A DNA stretch of 18,901 nucleotides from TMED14 sp038145075 (GTDB taxonomy: Bacteria; Bacteroidota; Bacteroidia; Flavobacteriales; Schleiferiaceae). Positions 1 to 6,607 of the stretch are shown piece by piece. Both the position numbers and the translations under genes were made by a program. How positions within the stretch are numbered: position 1 is the first letter of the stretch; each line of letters opens with the position of its first letter. The notes under the pieces were generated by a model. That model saw only the letters and a list, made by a program, of their open reading frames with translations. It had not been told where the DNA came from and did no database searches. The stretch covers positions 1 through 18,901 of the forward strand of contig JAYQOY010000033.1 in the NCBI GenBank assembly GCA_038145075.1, read 5' to 3'.

Positions 1-42
1 ACCATACCCTGCAAACGCCTCAAATACTCTTATTTTATTCAT
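1..42 (-). CDS. DNA cytosine-5 methyltransferase, N-terminal fragment (runs off the left edge)
   Basis: Only the first 14 codons lie in the window, reading MNKIRVFEAFAGYG from the ATG at 42-40 to the edge. The F-x-A-F-A-G-Y-G stretch at the very N-terminus is the usual form of motif I, the S-adenosylmethionine-binding loop of C5 DNA methyltransferases of the Dcm/HhaI type. Such enzymes methylate cytosine within a specific site and often belong to restriction-modification systems or phages. Upstream of the ATG is a purine-rich AAAAGAAGAA stretch. The surrounding DNA is far more A+T-rich than the rest of the window and abuts the tmRNA 3' end, which fits acquired DNA. The identification rests on 14 residues, so the family is likely but not proven; no restriction partner can be seen. 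Confidence 0.62.
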   Translation of the reverse strand, partial: MNKIRVFEAFAGYG

Positions 43-216
43 TTATATTAATTCTTCTTTTGTCAATTATTCACAAATTTAACAAATGGTGTTCTACTGA
101 GGTGTGATTAAACATTTTTAGTCGTTTATAACCGATTAGGTACGGATAGGACAACTTGTAAACTCACGACCAAAGTAGTTTAAAGAAATTGTTTTAACAA
201 AATCTTTAACAATTCG
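43..216. other. A+T-rich intergenic stretch between tmRNA and the methyltransferase start
   Basis: Bases 1-240 contain 71 G or C (about 30%), against 58% in a coding line counted at 8401-8460. I see no gene in this stretch on either strand. It holds a possible promoter for the methyltransferase (74-81) and a weak 7-base inverted repeat (187-193 with 208-214). The abrupt composition change next to a tmRNA 3' end suggests the edge of an integrated element. Confidence 0.6.
74..81 (-). promoter_or_regulatory. Possible -7 promoter element (TAAATTTG) for the methyltransferase
   Basis: On the minus strand the octamer TAAATTTG matches the Bacteroidetes -7 consensus TAnnTTTG and lies about 31 bases upstream of the ATG at 42. 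No clear TTG-type -33 element sits at the usual distance. In A+T-rich DNA a chance match is quite possible. Confidence 0.35.
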
Positions 217-269
217 CAAAAACAAAACCCTATCAAATTGCAATACAATAAGATAGGGTTTTTGTTTTG
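217..269 (-). terminator. Rho-independent terminator directly after tmRNA
   Basis: Bases 217-234 and 252-269 form an inverted repeat of 18 bases with 16 matches, around a 17-base loop. On the minus strand the second arm reads GATAGGGTTTTGTTTTTG, giving a G+C core followed by a T-rich tract. The first arm starts immediately after the mature tmRNA 3' end. Because both arms are A/T-rich outside the GGG/CCC core, the hairpin may work in both directions. Confidence 0.75.
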
Positions 270-661
270 TGGAGCTGGCGGGAATCGAACCCGCGTCCAG
301 ACAAGGAAACGATATGCTTTCTACATGCTTAGTTTGTCTTTGGTTTTCATCCTGCGGCTGAGAACAAACACCCCACCGCAAGCCTATCTGCTAAAGCTTC
401 AAAGGCCCCCCGCAGCTCAGGGCCTCCTATTCCCACCTTTCCAGCACCCCTGGATCAGACTCCGTAGGACGGGGATTCTGAGGGATGTCCCGCTTCCGCA
501 CCTTGTGCGGAATTAGCTTAATCTCCTATCGGATGATTAGGCGGCAAGAGCGTAGTTGTACTCGCCAGTTATAGATTCCGATGTTGAATTAACGAGCGTC
601 AATCGAATAGCTCGACATGCTTACAAACCCCTTCATCTTGCTGTCAATACCGGTCAGCCCC
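270..661 (-). ncRNA. ssrA: tmRNA (transfer-messenger RNA, ssrA)
   Basis: tmRNA rescues ribosomes stalled on broken mRNAs: it acts as alanyl-tRNA, then as a template encoding a degradation tag. The 5' end on the minus strand begins GGGGCTGACC at 661. The 3' end has the T arm GCGGG-TTCGATT-CCCGC and the acceptor strand CAGCTCC followed by the discriminator A at 270. The two ends pair over 7 base pairs with one G-U, as in a one-piece tmRNA. An internal tag frame at 566-537 encodes GEYNYALAA and a stop. The genome continues CAA after the discriminator, so the terminal CCA is not encoded and must be added post-transcriptionally. The length of 392 bases is normal for the family. A promoter lies at 681-688 and a terminator at 217-269. 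Confidence 0.95.
537..566 (-). other. tmRNA proteolysis-tag reading frame
   Basis: Reading right to left, the codons GGC GAG TAC AAC TAC GCT CTT GCC GCC TAA encode GEYNYALAA. With the alanine carried by the tRNA-like part, the full tag is AGEYNYALAA. The C-terminal ALAA is the part normally recognised by ClpXP. The usual tag in the phylum is of the form GE(N/T)NYALAA; here the third position is tyrosine. Confidence 0.9.
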
Positions 662-680
662 ATGCAGATGCTTGCAGGGG

Positions 681-688
681 CAAAGGTA
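681..688 (-). promoter_or_regulatory. -7 promoter element (TACCTTTG) of the tmRNA gene
   Basis: TACCTTTG on the minus strand matches TAnnTTTG exactly and ends 19 bases before the mature tmRNA 5' end at 661. Transcription would start several bases upstream of the mature end, leaving a short leader for RNase P to remove. A TTG occurs 14 bases upstream of the element, closer than the usual -33 spacing. Confidence 0.6.
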
Positions 689-729
689 GGCATTTGGGCC
701 GGCAAGCCCACGAGCCCGTGCGGTGTGAT

Positions 730-2085
730 TTACTGCAGAAAAAGGGGTGAATTCAGCGTCTCAATCAGCGTCACGCTGGCCTTCTTCACCAGGCTGTTCT
801 TGACCGTTTCACGCATGTCCTCCACGACGCGAGGGTTGTAACTGGTCCGAAAACGACTGTCCAGCTTGCCCTTCTGGCCGTACTGCACTTGGTCTGTAGT
901 CTTCGCTTCCGAAATACTCGTCCACTGCCCAGGGTAGAGGTTTGCGGGATCTCCGCTGTACTCGGCAGAAGCAATGATGCGCTCGCTTTGTTCTTCCACC
1001 TCGCGCGAAGTCACGATGCTTCGCTTCACAGGGTCGACGAGGGTGAATTTTAAAGCGCCATGGATGAAAACGCGGTAGTCCACATCGTAGTAAACGACTT
1101 TGTGGTACACGGTTTCTTTAGTGACGACACCGGTGTCTGGATTCTTTTTGTCCACCACCTCTTTGCGGTAGCCTTGGCGTTCGTAGCGTGACATGGTGCC
1201 GGGTACTTCGGTCCAATCCGTCATTTCCATTTCCAAGAGGTAGTCCGGCTGTTCGTTGGATTGGTAGCGCGTTTGGTCGTTCCAATCGATCCAATCGATG
1301 AAGGGGTCGTCGGTCCGAACCAAATTATTAATCAAGTCCGCGCGCATGCTCTGGCTCAAATTCAACTCTTGGCGGGTAGGCGCCAAAATGTCCCGAACGC
1401 CCACCGTCACCATTCCGTGGAACACCGCGGAGTCTTGGTACTGACGGCTGTTTTTATAGGGTTCGCCGGTCTGACTTTCCATGTCCGCCCACGTGTAGTA
1501 GGCCGCACGGTATTTCTGGTTGGCATACATGCGGTGCGCCTCTCGGTGCATAGGTTCCGCTACGGCCGAACGCCACAACTCCTGAATGGCAATGTCTTCT
1601 GGACTGTATTTAAGGGCGCGAGCGAGCGTTCGCTCGGCGCCGGTAAAGTCCTCTTGCTCGAGCGATTGCTGCCCTTGCTGCACAAGGTCCTTCACGTAGT
1701 TCTTTTTGAGGCCATTATATTCAGAAATATGCGCTGAGGTGCCCGAAAGCAAAACCCCTGCTGCATTAGCCCGATCTTCCAAGTCGCGTGCACGAACAAA
1801 GGCATCCAAAGCACTCACCGTTTGGCCAGCTTCAGCAAGCTTTTCGAATTCACGAAGCTGCGCTTTAATTTCCTTTTCGCCGTAGGTCTTGACCTGAATC
1901 ATGGCCTTTTGGTTGCCCGGCTTGCGCTCCAGGGCTTCCAAGGACATAACGGTGGCTTCATAGGTTAGCCCCGCCGCGGCCAATTTTTTACTGCGCTTCA
2001 GCGATTGGTTGGTGGGGGAGCAAGAAAAAGCCACCGCTGCGATTAGCAGGGTGGCTAGAACGGTTGTCAAAGAAGTTCGAGCCAT
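730..2085 (-). CDS. Predicted lipoprotein of unknown function with TPR-like helical region
   Basis: This 451-residue protein has a type II signal peptide: a charged start, a hydrophobic core at residues 8-20, and a lipobox A-F-S-C with Cys22, followed by Ser-Pro. It is therefore probably lipid-anchored in the outer membrane or periplasm. Residues 30-205 are rich in helix-forming repeats that resemble tetratricopeptide units, clearest around 131-165 and 180-205. The C-terminal half, from about 220, is a mixed region with many Tyr, Asp and Trp residues and no motif I recognise. The gene starts 15 bases after rpoD, so it probably shares the rpoD transcript. There is no strong terminator at its end before the tmRNA promoter. 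I cannot assign a function. Confidence 0.85.
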   Translation of the reverse strand: MARTSLTTVLATLLIAAVAFSCSPTNQSLKRSKKLAAAGLTYEATVMSLEALERKPGNQKAMIQVKTYGEKEIKAQLREFEKLAEAGQTVSALDAFVRARDLEDRANAAGVLLSGTSAHISEYNGLKKNYVKDLVQQGQQSLEQEDFTGAERTLARALKYSPEDIAIQELWRSAVAEPMHREAHRMYANQKYRAAYYTWADMESQTGEPYKNSRQYQDSAVFHGMVTVGVRDILAPTRQELNLSQSMRADLINNLVRTDDPFIDWIDWNDQTRYQSNEQPDYLLEMEMTDWTEVPGTMSRYERQGYRKEVVDKKNPDTGVVTKETVYHKVVYYDVDYRVFIHGALKFTLVDPVKRSIVTSREVEEQSERIIASAEYSGDPANLYPGQWTSISEAKTTDQVQYGQKGKLDSRFRTSYNPRVVEDMRETVKNSLVKKASVTLIETLNSPLFLQ

Positions 2086-2100
2086 AGGCTCAAAAATACA

Positions 2101-2964
2101 TCAACCCAAGTAGGTTTTGAGGATCTTGCTGCGTGAGGTGTGCTTCAAGCGGCGAATCGCCTTTTCCTTGATTTGGCGAACGCGCTCGCGGGTGAGGTCA
2201 AACTTCTCTCCAATTTCCTCCAGGGTCAGCGGGTGCTGACCGTTGAGGCCAAAGTAGAGGCGGATGACATCGCCTTCGCGCGGGGTCAGGGTCGCCAAAG
2301 AACGCTCGATTTCTGTGCGGAGTGAATCCACCATTAAATCGTCGTCCGGATTGGGCGAATCGTCCGAATTCAAGACGTCGTACAAATTGCTATCCTCACC
2401 TTCCACCAAAGGCGCGTCCATAGACACGTGGCGGCCGCTGTTGCGCATGGACTCTTTAACGTCCATTTCGCTCATTTCTAGCTTGGTTGCAATTTCCTCT
2501 GCACTGGGTGGGCGCTCGTGCGCTTGTTCCAGAGAGGCATAGGCCTTGTTGATCTTGTTGATGCTGCCAATCTTGTTCAAGGGAAGGCGAACAATACGAG
2601 ACTGCTCGGCCAAGGCCTGCAGAATGCTCTGGCGAATCCACCACACCGCGTAGGAAATGAATTTAAAACCACGCGTTTCGTCAAAACGCTGCGCAGCCTT
2701 AATCAAACCTAAGTTGCCTTCGTTGATCAAGTCGGGGAGGGTCAATCCTTGGTTCTGGTACTGCTTAGCCACAGAGACCACAAAGCGCAAGTTGGCTTTG
2801 GTAAGTTTTTCCAAGGCGCGTTGGTCGCCCGCTTTAATGCGCTGGGCGAGCTCCACTTCCTCCTCCGCGGTAATCAATTCCACCTTGCCGATCTCCTGGA
2901 GGTATTTGTCCAAGGAGGCGGTTTCACGGTTGGTGACCTGTTTTGTGATCTTTAACTGACGCAT
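2101..2964 (-). CDS. rpoD: RNA polymerase primary sigma factor (sigma-70 family, Bacteroidetes type)
   Basis: This is the housekeeping sigma factor, directing RNA polymerase to most promoters. The 287 residues give the short form usual in Bacteroidota, lacking the acidic region 1.1 of proteobacterial RpoD. Region 1.2 is at about 15-45. Region 2 is at about 50-120 and includes RFDETRGFKFISYAVWWIRQ (93-112), which binds and opens the -7 element. Region 3 follows from about 123. Region 4 is at 218-280, with the helix-turn-helix LTLEEIGEKFDLTRERVRQI at 247-266. The start is supported by the canonical MRQLKITKQ N-terminus. It lies 49 bases after pnp and 15 bases before the lipoprotein gene. Several genes in this window carry TAnnTTTG, the element this type of sigma factor recognises. 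Confidence 0.97.
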   Translation of the reverse strand: MRQLKITKQVTNRETASLDKYLQEIGKVELITAEEEVELAQRIKAGDQRALEKLTKANLRFVVSVAKQYQNQGLTLPDLINEGNLGLIKAAQRFDETRGFKFISYAVWWIRQSILQALAEQSRIVRLPLNKIGSINKINKAYASLEQAHERPPSAEEIATKLEMSEMDVKESMRNSGRHVSMDAPLVEGEDSNLYDVLNSDDSPNPDDDLMVDSLRTEIERSLATLTPREGDVIRLYFGLNGQHPLTLEEIGEKFDLTRERVRQIKEKAIRRLKHTSRSKILKTYLG

Positions 2965-3013
2965 GAGGCTTTATTTCGTTCGAAGTAACAATCGTTCAAT
3001 TTAAGGGATTTTG

Positions 3014-5278
3014 TCAATCCTCTTGACGGGGTGCACGATCCTCGCGGTTGGGACGATCGCCGCGGTCACGACGAGGTCCACGATCGCCACGGGGTCCACG
3101 GTCGCCGCGCTCAGGGCGGGGACCACGGTCCTCGCGAGCGGGGCGCTCTACGTAGCCTTCAGGCTTCTCGATCAACACCTTGCGAGACAAACGAAGCTTG
3201 CCTTTGTCGTCAATGCTGAGCAATTTCACTTGCACTTTGTCGCCTTCTTTGTAGAGGGCAGCAGGGTCTTCCACACGCTTCCAATCCATTTCGGATACGT
3301 GCAAGAGGCCTTCCGTGCCGCGACCGATTTCGACAAATACGCCGAAGGTCTGCACGCCTTTTACGACGCCGTCGTAAATGGTGTCCACAACGGGAACAAA
3401 GCAGATTTCATTGATGCGCTGCTGAGCCAAGGCGATGCCTTCGGCGTTGGTGCCGCTGATTTCCACGCGACCGATGTTGCCGATCTCTTCGATGGTAATC
3501 GTGGTACCGGTTTCAGCTTGCATGCCCTGAATGATTTTACCACCAGGTCCGATGATGCCGCCGATGAAGCTCTTGGGCACTTCCATGACCACCATGCGAG
3601 GAGCGTGGGGCTTCAGGTCAGCACGTGGAGCAGGCATAGCATCGGTCATCACACCCAAAATGTGGGCGCGGCCGTCTTTGGCTTGGTTCAAAGCGTTCTT
3701 CAAGATCTCGAAGCTCAAGCCCTTGATCTTGATGTCCATCTGGCAAGCGGTGATGCCTTTTTCGGTACCGGTGACTTTAAAGTCCATATCGCCGAGGTGG
3801 TCTTCGTCGCCCAAGATGTCGCTCAAAACGGCGTATTTGCCCGTTTCGGCGTCGGTGATCAAGCCCATTGCGATACCGCTTACCGGGTTGGTGATTTGGA
3901 CACCGGCATCCATCAAGGCGAGCGTACCCGCACATACGGTAGCCATAGAGCTAGAGCCGTTGGATTCCAAGATGTCAGATACCACGCGGATGGTAAAACC
4001 ACTTTCTGCGGGAATCATGTTCTTCAACGCACGCTGGGCCAAGTTGCCGTGACCGACTTCGCGACGGCTAGTGCCCCGCATCATGCGCGCCTCGCCCGTA
4101 GAGAAGGGAGGGAAGTTGTAGTGCAGGTAGAATTTCTCGTCGCCCGTCATGGTAGCCGCGTCGATGCGGTTAGAATCCAAGGCCGTACCCAAGGTCACCG
4201 TGGTGAAGGATTGGGTTTCGCCGCGGGTGAAGAGAGCACAGCCGTGAGGGCCGGGAACCACATCGGTTTCCACCCAAATGGGGCGGATTTCGTTGGTTTT
4301 ACGACCGTCCAAACGCGTGCCGTTGTCCAAAATTTGGTTGCGCATGGCCTTGTATTCCACGTCGTGGTAGTAGACTTTGGCCAAATCCAATGAGGTTTCT
4401 TTTTCTTCGTCGCTCAGGGTGGCGGCAAAGGCTTCGAATACAGCCTTGAACTGTGCAGAACGCTCGGCCTTGTTGGTCAAGCCCATACCGGCCACCTTGT
4501 AGGCGCCTTCGTAGGTCGCTTTTTCGACGCGCGCACGGAGCTCTTCGTCGTGGGTTTCGTGACTGTATTCGCGCTTGGGGCTAGAGGTTGGAACCAAAGC
4601 GGCCAAGGCCAATTGGGCGTCGATTTGGGCTTTGATGGCCTCGTGGCCCAAGGAAATAGCCTCCAACATTTCATCTTCGGAAACTTCTTTCATCTCGCCT
4701 TCAACCATCACGATGCTGTCCGCGCTGGCGCCCACCATGATTTCCATATCCGCCTCTTCCAATTGTACGTACGAAGGGTTGATGATGAATTCGCCGTTCA
4801 CACGGGCCACGTTCACTTCTGACATAGGACCGTTGAAGGGGATGTCGCTAATGGCGATGGCTGCAGAAGCGGCCATTCCCGCCAAAGACTCAGGCGCAGA
4901 GGCTGGGTCGTAGGAGAGCATGGTGATGATCACCTGGATTTCTGCGTGGAAGTCTTCAGGGAACAAGGGGCGCAAAACGCGGTCCACCAAACGGCAAACC
5001 AAGATTTCGCGGTCGCTAGGACGGCCCTCGCGCTTCAAGAAGCCACCAGGAACGCGGCCAGCGCCTGCAAATTTTTCTTTGTACTCAACGGAAAGTGGAA
5101 GGAAGTCGACACCGGGGCGCGCGTCTTTGGCGGCTACGACGGTGGCGAGTAGGGCAGTGCCGCCGCAGGTGAGCAATACAGCTCCGTCTGCTTGGCGTGC
5201 CATACGGCCCGTTTCTAGGGTGATAACGCGGCCATCAGGCAACGTTACGCTTGTGGTAATGGGGGTAGGTGCATTCAT
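3014..5278 (-). CDS. pnp: Polyribonucleotide nucleotidyltransferase (PNPase)
   Basis: PNPase degrades RNA 3' to 5' using phosphate and can also add nucleotides. The 754 residues contain two RNase PH domains (about 10-225 and 320-550), a KH domain (about 560-625, with the GPGG loop at 577-580) and an S1 domain (about 630-700). Expected active-site parts are present: GTSRREVGHG at 402-411, GSSSMA at 441-446, and the aspartate-rich DILGDEDHLGDMDF at 487-500. A low-complexity Arg/Asp/Gly/Pro tail covers 715-754. The frame is open further upstream to 5335, but that extension would cross the terminator hairpin at 5327-5355, and homologues begin near MNAPTPITTS, so I place the start at 5278. It follows rpsO, the classical gene order. 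Confidence 0.96.
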   Translation of the reverse strand: MNAPTPITTSVTLPDGRVITLETGRMARQADGAVLLTCGGTALLATVVAAKDARPGVDFLPLSVEYKEKFAGAGRVPGGFLKREGRPSDREILVCRLVDRVLRPLFPEDFHAEIQVIITMLSYDPASAPESLAGMAASAAIAISDIPFNGPMSEVNVARVNGEFIINPSYVQLEEADMEIMVGASADSIVMVEGEMKEVSEDEMLEAISLGHEAIKAQIDAQLALAALVPTSSPKREYSHETHDEELRARVEKATYEGAYKVAGMGLTNKAERSAQFKAVFEAFAATLSDEEKETSLDLAKVYYHDVEYKAMRNQILDNGTRLDGRKTNEIRPIWVETDVVPGPHGCALFTRGETQSFTTVTLGTALDSNRIDAATMTGDEKFYLHYNFPPFSTGEARMMRGTSRREVGHGNLAQRALKNMIPAESGFTIRVVSDILESNGSSSMATVCAGTLALMDAGVQITNPVSGIAMGLITDAETGKYAVLSDILGDEDHLGDMDFKVTGTEKGITACQMDIKIKGLSFEILKNALNQAKDGRAHILGVMTDAMPAPRADLKPHAPRMVVMEVPKSFIGGIIGPGGKIIQGMQAETGTTITIEEIGNIGRVEISGTNAEGIALAQQRINEICFVPVVDTIYDGVVKGVQTFGVFVEIGRGTEGLLHVSEMDWKRVEDPAALYKEGDKVQVKLLSIDDKGKLRLSRKVLIEKPEGYVERPAREDRGPRPERGDRGPRGDRGPRRDRGDRPNREDRAPRQED
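3017..3136 (-). repeat. Degenerate in-frame repeats encoding the RGD-rich tail of PNPase
   Basis: The last 40 codons of pnp are built from short imperfect units encoding DRGPR, RGDRG and similar. On the plus strand this is a G+C-rich stretch with recurring cc(a/g)cggtc and cgatcgcc blocks. Such arginine-glycine-rich tails are typical of RNA-binding proteins in this phylum and probably add non-specific RNA contact. The repeat number may vary between strains. Confidence 0.75.
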
Positions 5279-5326
5279 GTTTTTTGTTTTCGATGATGAT
5301 TTCTCCAGGCCGCTTCTTCCAACGCG

Positions 5327-5355
5327 AAAAGGCAATTCGGTGAGAATTGCCTTTT
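5327..5355 (-). terminator. Hairpin terminator between rpsO and pnp
   Basis: AAAAGGCAATTC (5327-5338) and GAATTGCCTTTT (5344-5355) form a perfect 12-base stem with a 5-base loop. On the minus strand the stem ends in TTTT. It starts about 30 bases after the rpsO stop and ends about 48 bases before the pnp start. It could terminate rpsO transcripts, attenuate read-through into pnp, or act as an RNase III processing site like the one upstream of E. coli pnp. Confidence 0.75.
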
Positions 5356-5385
5356 CTGAATGATTCCGCTAGAGGGAGCTCACGC

Positions 5386-5655
5386 TTATTTGCGGAGTCC
5401 TAATTTTTCGATGATCGCACGGTAACGCTCGATCTCGGTGGTGTGCAAGTGGTCAAGAAGACTACGACGCTTACCAACCAAACGGATGAGTGAACGCTCC
5501 GTGTTGTGGTCTTTACGGTTCTTCTTGAGGTGCTCAGTCAAATGGCTGATGCGGTAGGTGAAGAGGGCGATTTGCCCTTCGGCTGAACCCGTATCTTCGG
5601 GGCCTTTGCCGTGTTGCGCGAAAATTTCACGCTTCTTTTCAGTGTTTAGATACAT
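5386..5655 (-). CDS. rpsO: 30S ribosomal protein S15
   Basis: S15 is a primary 16S rRNA-binding protein that helps build the platform of the small subunit. The 89-residue product has the family length and its characteristic sequences, including the GSAEGQIALFTYRISHLTEHL region at about 24-44, DHNTERSL and a KRRSLLDHL segment. The frame extends upstream to 5706, but the extra 17 codons would begin within the -7 element and cross the leader hairpin, and the family starts at MYLNTEKK, so the ATG at 5655 is chosen. Promoter TACTTTTG is at 5704-5711, and the terminator hairpin at 5327-5355 follows the gene. In several bacteria S15 represses its own translation by binding its leader. Confidence 0.97.
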   Translation of the reverse strand: MYLNTEKKREIFAQHGKGPEDTGSAEGQIALFTYRISHLTEHLKKNRKDHNTERSLIRLVGKRRSLLDHLHTTEIERYRAIIEKLGLRK

Positions 5656-5686
5656 GCCTAGATCACTTAGATGGTTGTGCTGTATA

Positions 5687-5699
5687 CCCGACTTTCGGG
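5687..5699 (-). promoter_or_regulatory. Small hairpin in the rpsO leader
   Basis: On the minus strand CCCGA-AAG-TCGGG forms a perfect 5-base stem with a 3-base loop. It sits within the first bases of the expected rpsO transcript and about 31 bases upstream of the ATG. It could protect the 5' end or form part of an S15-binding autoregulatory structure. The regulatory role is inference. Confidence 0.45.
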
Positions 5700-5703
5700 A
5701 GGG

Positions 5704-5711
5704 CAAAAGTA
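5704..5711 (-). promoter_or_regulatory. -7 promoter element (TACTTTTG) of rpsO
   Basis: TACTTTTG is an exact TAnnTTTG match, 48 bases upstream of the rpsO start codon, in the 73-base gap after accD. Transcription would begin near 5697-5699, giving a leader of about 42 bases. I see no good -33 TTG at the usual distance. Confidence 0.65.
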
Positions 5712-5728
5712 CAAAAAATTCAGACTAC

Positions 5729-6595
5729 TTACACGTTAGCGGGAACATTCCCGACCAAGTGCAGCCATTGGCTCATTTTCGCTTTGAGGTGCTTGCGCTC
5801 CACAATGAAGTCTAAGAAACCGTGCTCTTTGACGAACTCGCTGGTTTGGAATCCTTCCGGAAGGTCCTTGCCAATCGTTTCTTTTACGACACGTGGTCCA
5901 GCAAAGCCGATCAAAGCACCGGGTTCCGCAATATTGATGTCACCCAGCATCGCATAGGAGGCGGTGACACCGCCCGTCGTGGGGTCCGTCAAGAGGCTAA
6001 TGAAGGGAATGTGCGCTTCATCCAAGAGAGCAAGCTTGGCCGAAGTTTTGGCCATTTGCATGAGGGAGAACGCTGCTTCCATCATGCGCGCGCCGCCGGA
6101 CTTGCTGATCATGATGAAGGGAACTTTGTGCTTTAGGCTGTAGTCAATGGTGCGGGCAATCTTCTCACCTACCACGGAACCCATGGAACCGCCGATAAAC
6201 TTGAAGTTCATCGCCGCAATGGCTACTTCCATGCCGTCGATTTTACCCACGCCTGAGGTCAGCGCATCGTTGAGGCCCGTCTTGGCGCGTGTGGCTTTGA
6301 GGCGGTCCGTGTACTTTTTGCTGTCTTCAAAGTTCAAAGGATCCTTGGACACCATCGTGGCGTCCAGTTCCTGGAACTCCCCATTGTCAAAAAGAAAGGA
6401 GAAGTATTCCTTGGCATCGATGCCGTTGTGAAAGCCGCAGTTCCCGCATACCCAAAAATTCTGAGCATGGTCGTCTGCGGAGACAATCACCTTGCACTTG
6501 GGGCAGCCGTGCCACAAGCCATCGGGCGTCTCTTTCTTCTCTTGCGTAGGGGTGGTAATCCCTGCTTCTTGTCTTTGGAACCAATCCGTGGACAT
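5729..6595 (-). CDS. accD: Acetyl-CoA carboxylase carboxyltransferase, beta subunit
   Basis: AccD forms the carboxyltransferase with AccA, moving the carboxyl group from biotin to acetyl-CoA to give malonyl-CoA, the first committed step of fatty acid synthesis. The 288 residues have the family length. An N-terminal zinc ribbon uses Cys31, Cys34, Cys50 and Cys53 (CPKC and CGNC). The crotonase-like catalytic fold follows, with SKSGGARMMEAAFSLMQM at 164-181 and PTTGGVTASYAMLGD at 205-219, whose glycine pairs form the oxyanion and CoA-binding sites. It lies 12 bases after the aldolase gene and is probably cotranscribed with it. accA is not in the window. Confidence 0.96.
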   Translation of the reverse strand: MSTDWFQRQEAGITTPTQEKKETPDGLWHGCPKCKVIVSADDHAQNFWVCGNCGFHNGIDAKEYFSFLFDNGEFQELDATMVSKDPLNFEDSKKYTDRLKATRAKTGLNDALTSGVGKIDGMEVAIAAMNFKFIGGSMGSVVGEKIARTIDYSLKHKVPFIMISKSGGARMMEAAFSLMQMAKTSAKLALLDEAHIPFISLLTDPTTGGVTASYAMLGDINIAEPGALIGFAGPRVVKETIGKDLPEGFQTSEFVKEHGFLDFIVERKHLKAKMSQWLHLVGNVPANV

Positions 6596-6607
6596 AGTCT
6601 TTGGGGT

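Noticed and set aside
187..214. Inverted repeat AATTGTT / AACAATT with a 14-base loop
   Set aside because: A 7-base all-A/T-type repeat in DNA of 30% G+C is expected by chance; the stem is too weak to call a terminator or operator.
136..381. Minus-strand open frame of 81 codons across the tmRNA 3' end
   Set aside because: It contains the LDAGSIPASST translation that arises when a tmRNA or tRNA T arm is read as protein; the RNA gene explains the sequence.
238..516. Plus-strand open frame of 92 codons containing GAGGNRTRV
   Set aside because: This string is a well-known false translation of the antisense of a tRNA-like 3' end; it lies wholly over the terminator and tmRNA.
3011..4393. Plus-strand open frame of 460 codons opposite pnp
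   Set aside because: It lies fully antisense to a certain gene and its product has no recognisable domain; codon bias on the coding strand explains the absence of stops.
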